Below are positions 33,260-40,504 of a DNA stretch of 47,451 bases, one piece after another. The DNA comes from Candidatus Ventrenecus stercoripullorum (GTDB taxonomy: Bacteria > Bacillota_I > Bacilli_A > RF39 > UBA660). The notes beneath the pieces were generated by a model, which saw nothing but the letters and a program-made list of their open reading frames with translations, was not told where the DNA came from and ran no database searches. A program made the position numbers and the translations under genes. Positions within the stretch are counted from its first letter, which is position 1. Each line of letters begins with the position of its first letter. The stretch covers positions 1-47,451 of the forward strand of contig DVGF01000030.1 in assembly GCA_018712835.1 (NCBI GenBank), in the 5' to 3' direction.

Positions 33260-33276
33260 AATATTAGGTGATGAAA

Positions 33277-34578
33277 ATGTATAAAGAAGATCAAGAAATA
33301 GAATTAAAAGTTGAACTTACAAAGGATATAAAAAAAGAAATAGTTGCTTTTGCAAATACAAATGATGGAACTATTTATATTGGTATAGATGATAATGGAA
33401 AAATTATTGGTTTAAAACAAGCTGAAAAGGATTTAGAAGCATTAAGCGGAATGATTCGTGAAGGAATTAAATCCGATTTGACACTTTATACAAAAATATA
33501 TATTGAAAGAGTTGAAAATAAGGATATAATCATAGTTAAAGTCAGTGAAGCTCCAAATAAGCCATACTATCTATCTGATAAAGGATTAAAATCATCAGGA
33601 GTTTATTTAAGACATGGTAATGTATCAGTTCAAGCAAATGAAGAAGTTATAAAAAGACTGTTAATAGAAAGCAATAGTAATACTTTTGAAAATAATGTTT
33701 CAAAAGTACAAAATTTACATTTTGAATATTTAAAAAACATTTTTAAAAACCATAATATTGAAATTGATAACAGCAAATTTAAAACATTAAATATTATAAA
33801 CTTAAATGATGAATACACAAATTTAGGTTTGCTTTTATCAGATGAGTGTCCTTATTCAATAAAATGTGCAATTTTTAATGGAAATAGCAAATTAGAATTT
33901 AGAGATAGAAAAGAGTTTACTGGTTCTGTTTTAAAACAAGTAAATGATACATTTGAATATCTTGATTTATATAATAAAACAAAAGGTAAAATTGTTGGGC
34001 TTGAAAGAATTGACACTAAAGATTATCCAGAATATGCACTTAGAGAATCATTATTAAATGCAGTTATACATAGAGATTATAATTTTACTGGGAGTATATT
34101 AGTATCATTATTTGATGACCGTTTTGAAATTGCTTCTTTGGGAGGCCTAGTCAAAGGAATTAATATGGAAGATTTATACAATGGTGTATCTGAATCTAGA
34201 AATCCCAATTTAGCTAATATATTTTATAGATTAAAATATGTTGAAAGTTTTGGTACTGGTATTGGAAGAATCATGGAATCTTATAAAGAATATGATAAGG
34301 AGCCATTAATATCAAATACCCAAAATACATTTAAAGTAACTTTATATAATGTTAATTATGTAGATAAAAATAATATAAAAATATTACCTACAAATTTAAC
34401 TCAAGAAGAACAAATTATTGAATATTTAAAGAAAAATAATAAAATAAATAGATTAATTGTAGAATCTTTATTAGATGTTTCAAAAACTAGGGCTAATGAT
34501 ATTTTAAATAAAATGATAAATGATAATATTTTAATTCAAAATGGTACTGGTAAAAATACATATTATGTATTAAAATGA
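33277..34578 (+). CDS. AlbA_2 (Schlafen-like) domain putative transcriptional regulator with HATPase_c_4-type region
   Basis: 433 residues from ATG 33277 (AGGTGA seven bases upstream); the track start is a GTG just before. N-terminal AlbA_2 domain, about 1-120: IELKVELTKDIKKEIVAFAN, TNDGTIYIGIDDNGKIIGL. The middle (about 190-350) has the ATPase-like HATPase_c_4 motifs REALLNAVIHRDYNFTGS, EIASLGGLVKGI and the SFGTGIGRI loop. A C-terminal winged helix (NKINRLIVESLLDVSKTRAN) follows. These proteins are annotated as regulators or helicase-like, frequently on mobile or defence islands. It is flanked by two copies of a terminator/repeat/promoter module, which suggests it is a mobile cassette. Confidence 0.88.
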   Translation: MYKEDQEIELKVELTKDIKKEIVAFANTNDGTIYIGIDDNGKIIGLKQAEKDLEALSGMIREGIKSDLTLYTKIYIERVENKDIIIVKVSEAPNKPYYLSDKGLKSSGVYLRHGNVSVQANEEVIKRLLIESNSNTFENNVSKVQNLHFEYLKNIFKNHNIEIDNSKFKTLNIINLNDEYTNLGLLLSDECPYSIKCAIFNGNSKLEFRDRKEFTGSVLKQVNDTFEYLDLYNKTKGKIVGLERIDTKDYPEYALRESLLNAVIHRDYNFTGSILVSLFDDRFEIASLGGLVKGINMEDLYNGVSESRNPNLANIFYRLKYVESFGTGIGRIMESYKEYDKEPLISNTQNTFKVTLYNVNYVDKNNIKILPTNLTQEEQIIEYLKKNNKINRLIVESLLDVSKTRANDILNKMINDNILIQNGTGKNTYYVLK

Positions 34579-34625
34579 AATCAGATTGATTTTATATTTC
34601 AAATTATCAATTAGTTGTAGATAAC

Positions 34626-34649
34626 TTTCCCAATGGCACCATAGGGAAA
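34626..34649 (+). repeat. 24-bp near-perfect palindrome downstream of the AlbA_2 gene
   Basis: TTTCCCAATGGCACCATAGGGAAA with one A-A mismatch; directly before copy B of the duplicated module. No T-run follows immediately, so it is more likely a protein-binding or processing site than a terminator. Confidence 0.65.
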
Positions 34650-34653
34650 TTAG

Positions 34654-34678
34654 TCGAACTAGAAATAGTTCTTTTTTA
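34654..34678 (+). terminator. Terminator copy B of the duplicated module
   Basis: GAACTA-GAAA-TAGTTC then TTTTTT; 18 bases identical with the tRNA terminator at 33165-33182. It ends the AlbA_2 transcript. Confidence 0.85.
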
Positions 34679-34707
34679 ATGAATTTTAAACAACGTGGTC
34701 GAATGCG

Positions 34708-34736
34708 TTGATATTTTTAAGTATTTCCTATATAAT
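34708..34736 (+). promoter_or_regulatory. Promoter ahead of the 34839 gene
   Basis: TTGATA (34708-34713), 17 bp, TATAAT (34731-34736): same boxes and spacing as the AlbA_2 promoter, preceded by one TGGTCGAATG. Confidence 0.75.
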
Positions 34737-34838
34737 TTGTTTTAAGAGGATAGAACAATAAAATATTTATTTTTATGGTTCAAACAAGATGATTGAATAA
34801 AAACTATAATCCCCCTTAAGTGAAAGGAGACTTAAACT

Positions 34839-35450
34839 ATGGATTATGATAGAATAATAGTAGAGCAAATGGCTAAAGCTGGTTGCAAATTGATCCCTAA
34901 AAATACGGTTGGAAGTATTTCTCCTGATATTGAGTGGATTAAATGGCTTTCCTATGAACCAGAATTTGAGAAAAGTAGAATGAAATATTTTGACTCTAAA
35001 AAAGTATCGGAATTAACTTTTGAAGAACTCGAAGAAGCTCGTAAATATCTTAGAAATAAAGCCTTTGCTGGATTATTCAAAATGTATGGCACTGATGAAT
35101 GCTCTGAAGAAGATTATATGAAAGTATATGACTTTATGTGTGATGAGTCTATCGAGGAATTAATGCTAAGCAAATTAACTTCTGAGGAGTTGCGATATGC
35201 AAAACAAGAAATAACTAGGTTAAGTAATGTGCCTAAAGAGCAATTGCAAGCTAAAGTAAAAAAAGAAATAGTTCCAGAAATATATAAACAATTGTCTATG
35301 GTTGATGCTTATATATTACACGTATTATCTGGTATTAATTTTGCTAGAAATATGGATGATTTCGATAAAAGAATTAGTGCTCAAATAAAACAAAAAGAAA
35401 TTATGAGGCAAAGAAGCCCACATTATACAACAAATATTTACGTTAAATAA
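34839..35450 (+). CDS. Hypothetical helical protein in the accessory region
   Basis: 203 residues, soluble, mostly helical and charged, no motif recognised. It opens MDYDRIIVEQMAKAGCKLIP and contains a putative coiled stretch (KLTSEELRYAKQEITRLSNV), ending in an unusual basic tail (RSPHYTTNIYVK). GAAAGGAG lies about ten bases upstream of the ATG. It has its own promoter at 34708-34736, leaving a leader of about 95 bases. Neighbours (AlbA_2, WDGH) suggest phage or mobile-element origin. It could be a phage-encoded accessory protein; no function is claimed. Confidence 0.6.
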   Translation: MDYDRIIVEQMAKAGCKLIPKNTVGSISPDIEWIKWLSYEPEFEKSRMKYFDSKKVSELTFEELEEARKYLRNKAFAGLFKMYGTDECSEEDYMKVYDFMCDESIEELMLSKLTSEELRYAKQEITRLSNVPKEQLQAKVKKEIVPEIYKQLSMVDAYILHVLSGINFARNMDDFDKRISAQIKQKEIMRQRSPHYTTNIYVK

Positions 35451-35524
35451 TATGACTTAAAAAGGAGCATACCATCTAGTTTTTTATATAATATTGTTAT
35501 AATAAAGAATTTTGGAGTGATATT

Positions 35525-35911
35525 ATGTCAAAATTAAAAGAAATTAACGATTTAATTATAGATAGTAAATTATCTGGTGAGATATCAACAAAAGAAATTA
35601 GTGATGGGCACCATACTTTTGGAGAATTATATCATCATAGAATTATTTTATTTTGTACATTATGTAATTTATTCCCTGACATATCTTGGAAAAGTAGAAA
35701 ACATTTTGACGAAGAGAATGATCCAATGTTTGAAGGTGACTTTATAGCTGGTATTAATACTCCTGATGGGATTGCATCTTATCATATCAAATTAAAATAT
35801 TGGGATTTATTTCATATTTCAGAAATAGAAAGAGCTCCTCAATATGATTTTTATAGTAGTGATGATGTTCTTGAAAGAGTTTTATCATTAACAAATAATA
35901 ATAGAGATTAA
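35525..35911 (+). CDS. WDGH-domain phage-type protein
   Basis: 128 residues. It fits a family common in phage and prophage genomes: ISDGHHTFGELYHHRIILFC near 26-45, then DISWKSRKHFDEENDPMFEG, FIAGINTPDGIASYHIKLKY and a WDLF segment. The family's terminal W-D-G-H motif is degenerate here (APQYDFYSSDD instead of APKWDGHTP), so the C-terminus has diverged. Function is unknown, though the family is reliably phage-associated. GGAGTG precedes the ATG, and TATAAT boxes lie 30-40 bases upstream. Confidence 0.78.
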   Translation: MSKLKEINDLIIDSKLSGEISTKEISDGHHTFGELYHHRIILFCTLCNLFPDISWKSRKHFDEENDPMFEGDFIAGINTPDGIASYHIKLKYWDLFHISEIERAPQYDFYSSDDVLERVLSLTNNNRD

Positions 35912-35963
35912 AACTATTTATTCAGTTTCGACATATTGAATATTTTCTTCATTTATGTGTAGG

Positions 35964-35998
35964 CATTTCATTCGTTATTGATGAATGAAGTGTTTTTT
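35964..35998 (+). terminator. Intrinsic terminator after the WDGH gene
   Basis: CATTTCATTC-gttattgat-GAATGAAGTG followed by TTTTTT; serves the plus strand. Confidence 0.8.
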
Positions 35999-36008
35999 AT
36001 TATGCTTT

Positions 36009-36992
36009 TTAAATATCTTTACTAATTACTTCTAAACCTAGTAATTCTATTTTATTGGATAATAACTCTTTATCTTCATCTATCTCTTTTGATAAATCAG
36101 TAGATAAGTATTTTTTTAAATCATCTGGAAATACAGTTACTGTGTTTTTACCACCTGCTAAAACACTAGCTAAAAAATTGGCACCGGAAGAAATACCGAC
36201 TCCTAAACCTAATTTATTCGCTAAAATTCTGCTCATATTTATCGCGTCTTCATCATTAATCTTAATTACTTTATCTATAAGACTAAAGTCCACGAGTTTT
36301 GGAATAAACTCATCTCCTATTCCTTCAATTTTATGATTTCCTATGATTTTACCACCACTTAAAAGGGGCATTTTATCTGGTTCTAAAGCAATGATTTTAA
36401 TATTTTTATTATATTCTTTTAGTCTTTTTGCAACACCCATTAAAGTTCCACCTGTGCCTATTCCACTCACAAAACTATCTAACCCGTTTACTTCGTTTAA
36501 TATTTCTTTCGCTGTGGTGAAATAATGAGTTTCTATATTTAATGGATTTTCAAATTGTCTTGGTAAGAAACCATTTATTTTAGAGGCAAATGCTTCACTT
36601 CTTTTTATTGCTTCTTTGAATCCTCCCTCTTCCTTACTTACTAAATATACATGAGCTCCATATAGTTTCATTATCTTTATTCTCTCTTCACTTACCCAGT
36701 CTGGCATAAAAATATGAACGGGATGGGAAAAATAAGCTCCTAATGCTGCAAAGGAAATTCCTGTGTTACCACTTGTTGCTTCGACGATTGCTTGATTTTC
36801 TTTTAATATTTTTTCTTCTTTTGATTTTTTTATCACATAATAAGCAAGACGGTCTTTGATACTACCCGTATAATTGTAATACTCTAATTTGGCATAGACA
36901 TAGCCTTCCTTATTCTGGTATCTATACTTTATCTTAATTATAGGGGTATTACCAATTAATCTATCTAAATTATTAATATTTTTTTTGAACAT
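36009..36992 (-). CDS. cysK: Cysteine synthase (O-acetylserine sulfhydrylase), PLP-dependent
   Basis: 327 residues from ATG 36992, with AGGAGG seven bases upstream; the track start adds eight residues. Fold-type II PLP enzyme: IGNTPIIKI, PLP-binding Lys in NYTGSIKDRLAYY (near residue 40), Asn/Gly loop EATSGNTGISFAA, phosphate-binding GIGTGGTLMGVAKRL, and late Ser loop GVGISSGANFLASV. It converts O-acetylserine and sulfide to cysteine. It sits alone on the minus strand inside an otherwise accessory plus-strand region. Cystathionine beta-synthase or an O-phosphoserine-dependent variant cannot be excluded by eye. No T-box or S-box leader is seen upstream. Confidence 0.9.
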   Translation of the reverse strand: MFKKNINNLDRLIGNTPIIKIKYRYQNKEGYVYAKLEYYNYTGSIKDRLAYYVIKKSKEEKILKENQAIVEATSGNTGISFAALGAYFSHPVHIFMPDWVSEERIKIMKLYGAHVYLVSKEEGGFKEAIKRSEAFASKINGFLPRQFENPLNIETHYFTTAKEILNEVNGLDSFVSGIGTGGTLMGVAKRLKEYNKNIKIIALEPDKMPLLSGGKIIGNHKIEGIGDEFIPKLVDFSLIDKVIKINDEDAINMSRILANKLGLGVGISSGANFLASVLAGGKNTVTVFPDDLKKYLSTDLSKEIDEDKELLSNKIELLGLEVISKDI

Positions 36993-37016
36993 AATAGCTC
37001 CTCCTAGTATTATCAT

Positions 37017-37241
37017 ATAATTTAATTTTAAAAAAGTGCTTAGGTTTATTTTGTCTAATCTTCTTAAAAAATCGATGACGTAATTGCTCTATGTTCTGTA
37101 ATAACTTTTTTTCAATCTATATTTGTATTTTTGGTAATAGTAGCTTTTTCATTTCATTCTCTTCTTAGTTTTTTACTGTATACATTTAATATCTTTTTTT
37201 TTAAGTTAAATAGTACTATATTTTTAAATTGATTAATTAGT
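37017..37241. other. Intergenic region between cysK and the methyltransferase gene
   Basis: About 310 bp separates the two divergent genes. Apart from the methyltransferase promoter at its right end it is AT-rich. A short minus-strand frame (KKLLQNIEQLRHRFFKKIRQ, about 37020-37110) looks mildly protein-like and could be a gene remnant; I do not call it. Confidence 0.4.
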
Positions 37242-37270
37242 TTGATATAGAAAAAACACAGTGGTATAAT
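37242..37270 (+). promoter_or_regulatory. Promoter of the methyltransferase pseudogene
   Basis: TTGATA (37242-37247), 17 bp, TATAAT (37265-37270). Confidence 0.75.
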
Positions 37271-37329
37271 ACATTGTAATTTACTTGCAATTAAATTTTA
37301 ATATATTTTTATAAGGGAGAAAGGTAAAT

Positions 37330-38277
37330 ATGGAAAGAATAGACTACATTAGAAAAAATATTTATCATCAATATAACGAGCAATATTTAGAAAGTATTTT
37401 AAAAACTTTTTCTTCTCAAAATTTAGACTCCTCTCATTTTGATATACAAAACAGGAATATTAGTAAACTATTAAATTATTTTTTTGAAGACCTTATATTT
37501 CAAGCAAAATCTAAAAATGGAAAATATTCTCCTCAAGAGATTATTGATAGCGACGAACTACTATGTATTGCATTAAATTACATTGATAATCATTCTAACT
37601 TTTATCAGAAAAAAAGTGATGTAGCAAATTTACGAAGTTTTTTCTTTCATTCATCGATGGTTGGAAAAGTTAATAATTTTAATCCTGTTATAGCCAGAAA
37701 AATATTTGAACGATATATTCCTTTTTCAAATGCTACGATTTTTGACTATTCTTGTGGATTTGGAAGTAGATTGTTAGGTGCCTTATCTAGCCCTTATCAT
37801 TATCGATATATTGGAGTTGACCCTTACAAAGAATTGTATATAAGACTGTTACATTTTTCTAAATGGATTTTGCAAGTTTTAAAAAGTGATAATGTTCCTC
37901 TATTGTATAATCTCGGTTCTGAAATCTTTCTTTCTTCTCTTGTTGATGCAGTTGACTTGTCTTTTAGTAGCCCTCCTTATTTTAATTAAGAAACTTATAC
38001 TAATAGTAACACTCAATCTTATATTCAATATAACTCTTATAAGAAATGGTTACGTTTTTATGTAACCAAGACTATTCATAACATATTTCAATATACTAAA
38101 TATGGTGGCTATCATTTAGTTAATCTGGAAGATACTAAAAGAATTCATATTATTGATGACTGGATAAATATAGCACTCGAAGAAGGATTTTTATTGGAAA
38201 ATATCGAAAATATACCTACTTCTAAAAGAGCAAGTAGTAAAAATGAAAACAAATTAATTATTTTTCGAAAAAAATAA
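37330..38277 (+). pseudogene. DNA methyltransferase-like gene interrupted by a stop codon behind its SPPY motif
   Basis: The track ORF ends at TAA 37987-37989, but the same frame continues for 95 more residues to TAA 38275-38277 with conserved-looking sequence (ETYTNSNTQSYIQYNSYKKW, GGYHLVNLEDTKRIHIIDDW). The full frame is 316 codons. SAM-binding region: ATIFDYSCGFGSRLLGA near 136-152; catalytic motif IV: LSFSSPPYFN, near 207-218. In relatives 'SSPPYFNLETY' continues, so TTA (Leu) or CAA (Gln) became TAA. This resembles phage and mobile-element N6-adenine or N4-cytosine methyltransferases that lack a cognate nuclease. Without the C-terminal third it is probably inactive, unless the stop is read through. 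Confidence 0.82.
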
Positions 38278-38377
38278 TTTTATTTATTAGAACTATACTT
38301 ATAAATTATTTTTATAGGTAATTGTTTTTCCTCTTTTTTTATGCTAGAATACGTCTTTAACGAAAGAAGGTGAGATG

Positions 38378-39469
38378 ATGATAAGACCTGTTCCTAGACC
38401 TGTTATAAAAAAGAAAGTTGAACCTATTTATCAGTTTTATGATTTTATTGGAAAAAGTGATGAAGAAATTAAGACAAGAATGTCTCGAAGTATTTATATT
38501 GAAGATTTGCATAATTTAAAGAGAAATTTTGATTTATTAAAAAGAGTTTTATCTTTTAAACAATGTGATAAGCTTTATTCTAAAAACTATGAATGTTTAA
38601 CGTTTATTGAAAGTGAATTAAAGGATTATGAAAATGTTACTCTATCGTTAGTAGATGACTATCAAAATAAAGATCGATCTTCTCTTGATTTTTCTGTTTT
38701 TCAAAAGACTACTGGTGAGATTCCATTTAGTTATGTATTCTGGAATCCAACATTACAGAATTTACAGCATATTTCTATATATACTAATAGTGATACATCT
38801 TATCCAATGAATATGTCCTATGAGCAAATTTCTAAAGAAAGTTTAGAAAGAATCAAAGAAATTGTCCATCATCTTGCTATGAAATATCAAGGTAATAGTG
38901 CAATCTATAAAACTATGGTTGTTTCTGATTATTTACAAGATCTTGTTCAATATGTAGATTCTGATAATATTAGTGAAGGTGTTTTAGGAACTTATATTAC
39001 GGACTCTTTTGGTAGGGATATTACTATTCCACTTACGGTAAATCCTGAAACTGTTTTATTTGAACATTTTGGAGTGTGTGCAGGAATTGGTAATGCGACT
39101 ACTCTTCTTTTAAATAATCCTTCTTTCAATGTATGGACAAGAAGTATGTATGGGGATAATCATGTTTGGAATGTCGTCATGCTAGATGATGGACAGTACT
39201 ACTTTGTGGATAATACATGGTGTATAACAAGAAATAAACATCAATATCCAGAAAGTTTGAAAGCAGCTAGTTTTAGTTCAGATTATTTGTTTTTCGGAAG
39301 TAAAACTGCAAAGCAAATTGGACATCATAATCCTGCTACTTTGTGTCCTACTCTCTCAGAGAATGATTTGAATTCTAATCTTTACGAACCTACCCCTATG
39401 GAGCTTTGTAAAACTTTAAAACTTCAAGATTATCATCCCCCTGTTTTTCCAAGTAGACTTCAAAAGTAG
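38378..39469 (+). CDS. Transglutaminase-like (papain-fold) domain protein
   Basis: 363 residues from the second of two adjacent ATGs (AAGGTGAG spaced five bases). No signal peptide or membrane segment, so cytoplasmic. About 230 residues of helical N-terminal sequence precede a transglutaminase-like core with the complete triad: Cys in HFGVCAGIGNATTLL (residue 235 counting the first ATG), His in GDNHVWNVVML (263) and Asp in YYFVDNTWCI (279). This is the KasTG/transglut_core fold used by proteases, peptide N-glycanases and transglutaminases. The N-terminal domain is unrecognised. It follows the methyltransferase pseudogene by 100 bp and is a likely effector-type protein of the island. Confidence 0.8.
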   Translation: MIRPVPRPVIKKKVEPIYQFYDFIGKSDEEIKTRMSRSIYIEDLHNLKRNFDLLKRVLSFKQCDKLYSKNYECLTFIESELKDYENVTLSLVDDYQNKDRSSLDFSVFQKTTGEIPFSYVFWNPTLQNLQHISIYTNSDTSYPMNMSYEQISKESLERIKEIVHHLAMKYQGNSAIYKTMVVSDYLQDLVQYVDSDNISEGVLGTYITDSFGRDITIPLTVNPETVLFEHFGVCAGIGNATTLLLNNPSFNVWTRSMYGDNHVWNVVMLDDGQYYFVDNTWCITRNKHQYPESLKAASFSSDYLFFGSKTAKQIGHHNPATLCPTLSENDLNSNLYEPTPMELCKTLKLQDYHPPVFPSRLQK

Positions 39470-39478
39470 TTTTTTCAA

Positions 39479-39509
39479 AAGAATAAATTTTTTCATTTAT
39501 TCTTTTTTT
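39479..39509 (+). terminator. Intrinsic terminator after the transglutaminase-like gene
   Basis: AGAATAAAT...ATTTATTCT followed by TTTTTTT. Confidence 0.75.
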
Positions 39510-39525
39510 CGTTTTTTAGGTATTG

Positions 39526-39531
39526 TATAAT
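39526..39531 (+). promoter_or_regulatory. -10 box of the DUF4186 gene
   Basis: TATTGTATAAT about 23 bases before the ATG; -35 is only a T-run. Confidence 0.45.
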
Positions 39532-39553
39532 TTTATAGGAAGAGGCGTATAGT

Positions 39554-39904
39554 ATGGAAGATATTTTAGTAAGACTTTCTAAATCTAAATTTCGTAGTAA
39601 GTTTCATTTATCAAAAAAAGATAAACTCTATATTGATGAAAAAGGAATGGACACGATAGAAAGGCATGCTCATGACTTTATTGAGAGTAGACTTGCACCT
39701 AAGGATTTATTGAATGACGGTCATCAAACTCCTTGGAAAGGTCATCCTGTATTTGTGGCACAGCATGCAACTGCAACATGTTGTAGAAATTGTCTATATA
39801 AATGGCATCATATTCCAAAAGGCAGAGCTCTTACAAAAAAAGAACAAGATTATATTGTTCATATTATTATGCAGTGGATTTCTAACGAAAAAAGGAACAG
39901 TTAA
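39554..39904 (+). CDS. DUF4186 family protein
   Basis: 116 residues. Conserved DUF4186 features: LSKSKFRSKFHLSKKDKLYI, HAHDFIESRLAP, QTPWKGHPVFVAQHATATCC, RNCLYKWHHIPKGRALTKKE. The invariant His and Cys residues suggest a metal- or nucleotide-binding site, but the family's function is unknown; it is scattered among bacteria and phages. GGAAGAGG lies about eight bases upstream of the ATG. Confidence 0.88.
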   Translation: MEDILVRLSKSKFRSKFHLSKKDKLYIDEKGMDTIERHAHDFIESRLAPKDLLNDGHQTPWKGHPVFVAQHATATCCRNCLYKWHHIPKGRALTKKEQDYIVHIIMQWISNEKRNS

Positions 39905-39920
39905 TGTTCCATTTTATTTT
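39892..39920. terminator. Bidirectional terminator between DUF4186 and the 39914 gene
   Basis: GGAACA-gttaa-TGTTCC with ATTTTATTTT on the plus side and AAAAAA (T-run for the minus strand) on the other. Confidence 0.75.
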
Positions 39921-40441
39921 ACCCATTCGACAGCGATTAATTGATAATTTTCGCCATTGTTTTGATAGGTATAAGCATATGTTGTACCAAGATCTAATAA
40001 GGTATTGATTGTCGCATCGTCATAAGTTCCGATTAATTCATCTTCTAAGTTGTAAACATTGTTATCCGTACGTTTTAAGACATTTACATGTAATATCACA
40101 TTTCCAGATGCATCATAAGTATAGCCAATCATTTTTGAATAGTAATTTTCTGTTTTACATGCAGTAGTATAATCTTCTAGATTTTCAATTGGAACTTTAT
40201 CTCCTATGCTTAAATTCCATGTTAAAGCACCTGTACAATCTTTTGTTAAATCTTCATAGATTTGTTCTGCTTGATCTACTGATATTTCATCGTTATTTGG
40301 CTCTGTTGGAGCTGGAGTATTTGGATTTTCTTCCTGGTCAGGTGAGAACAATAATATCGCTCCACCTACTATTACCACTACTACTAAAAAAATACCTACT
40401 ACAAGAACTGTTATTTTCTTTTCTTTTAATGTTTTTTTCAT
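39914..40441 (-). CDS. Single-pass membrane protein with small extracellular domain
   Basis: 175 residues: a short basic tail (MKKTLKEKKI), one transmembrane helix (about 11-32), a Pro/Glu/Asn-rich linker (EENPNTPAPTEPNNDEISVD), then a beta-rich domain of about 110 residues with two Cys (DCTGALTWNL, TACKTENYY) that could form a disulfide. No family recognised. It is a single-gene unit with its own terminator. Related in layout, not obviously in sequence, to the single-pass proteins at 29507-32607. Confidence 0.65.
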   Translation of the reverse strand: MKKTLKEKKITVLVVGIFLVVVVIVGGAILLFSPDQEENPNTPAPTEPNNDEISVDQAEQIYEDLTKDCTGALTWNLSIGDKVPIENLEDYTTACKTENYYSKMIGYTYDASGNVILHVNVLKRTDNNVYNLEDELIGTYDDATINTLLDLGTTYAYTYQNNGENYQLIAVEWVK

Positions 40442-40504
40442 AGTCTCCCTACTTTCATGAATAGTATAGCAAATATTAAGAAAAATGAAAAGATGTTTTA
40501 CTCT

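Noticed and set aside
37017-37241. T-box or SAM riboswitch in front of cysK
   Set aside because: No T-box sequence, specifier stem or other conserved riboswitch core can be found upstream of the cysK start; only short AT-rich sequence.
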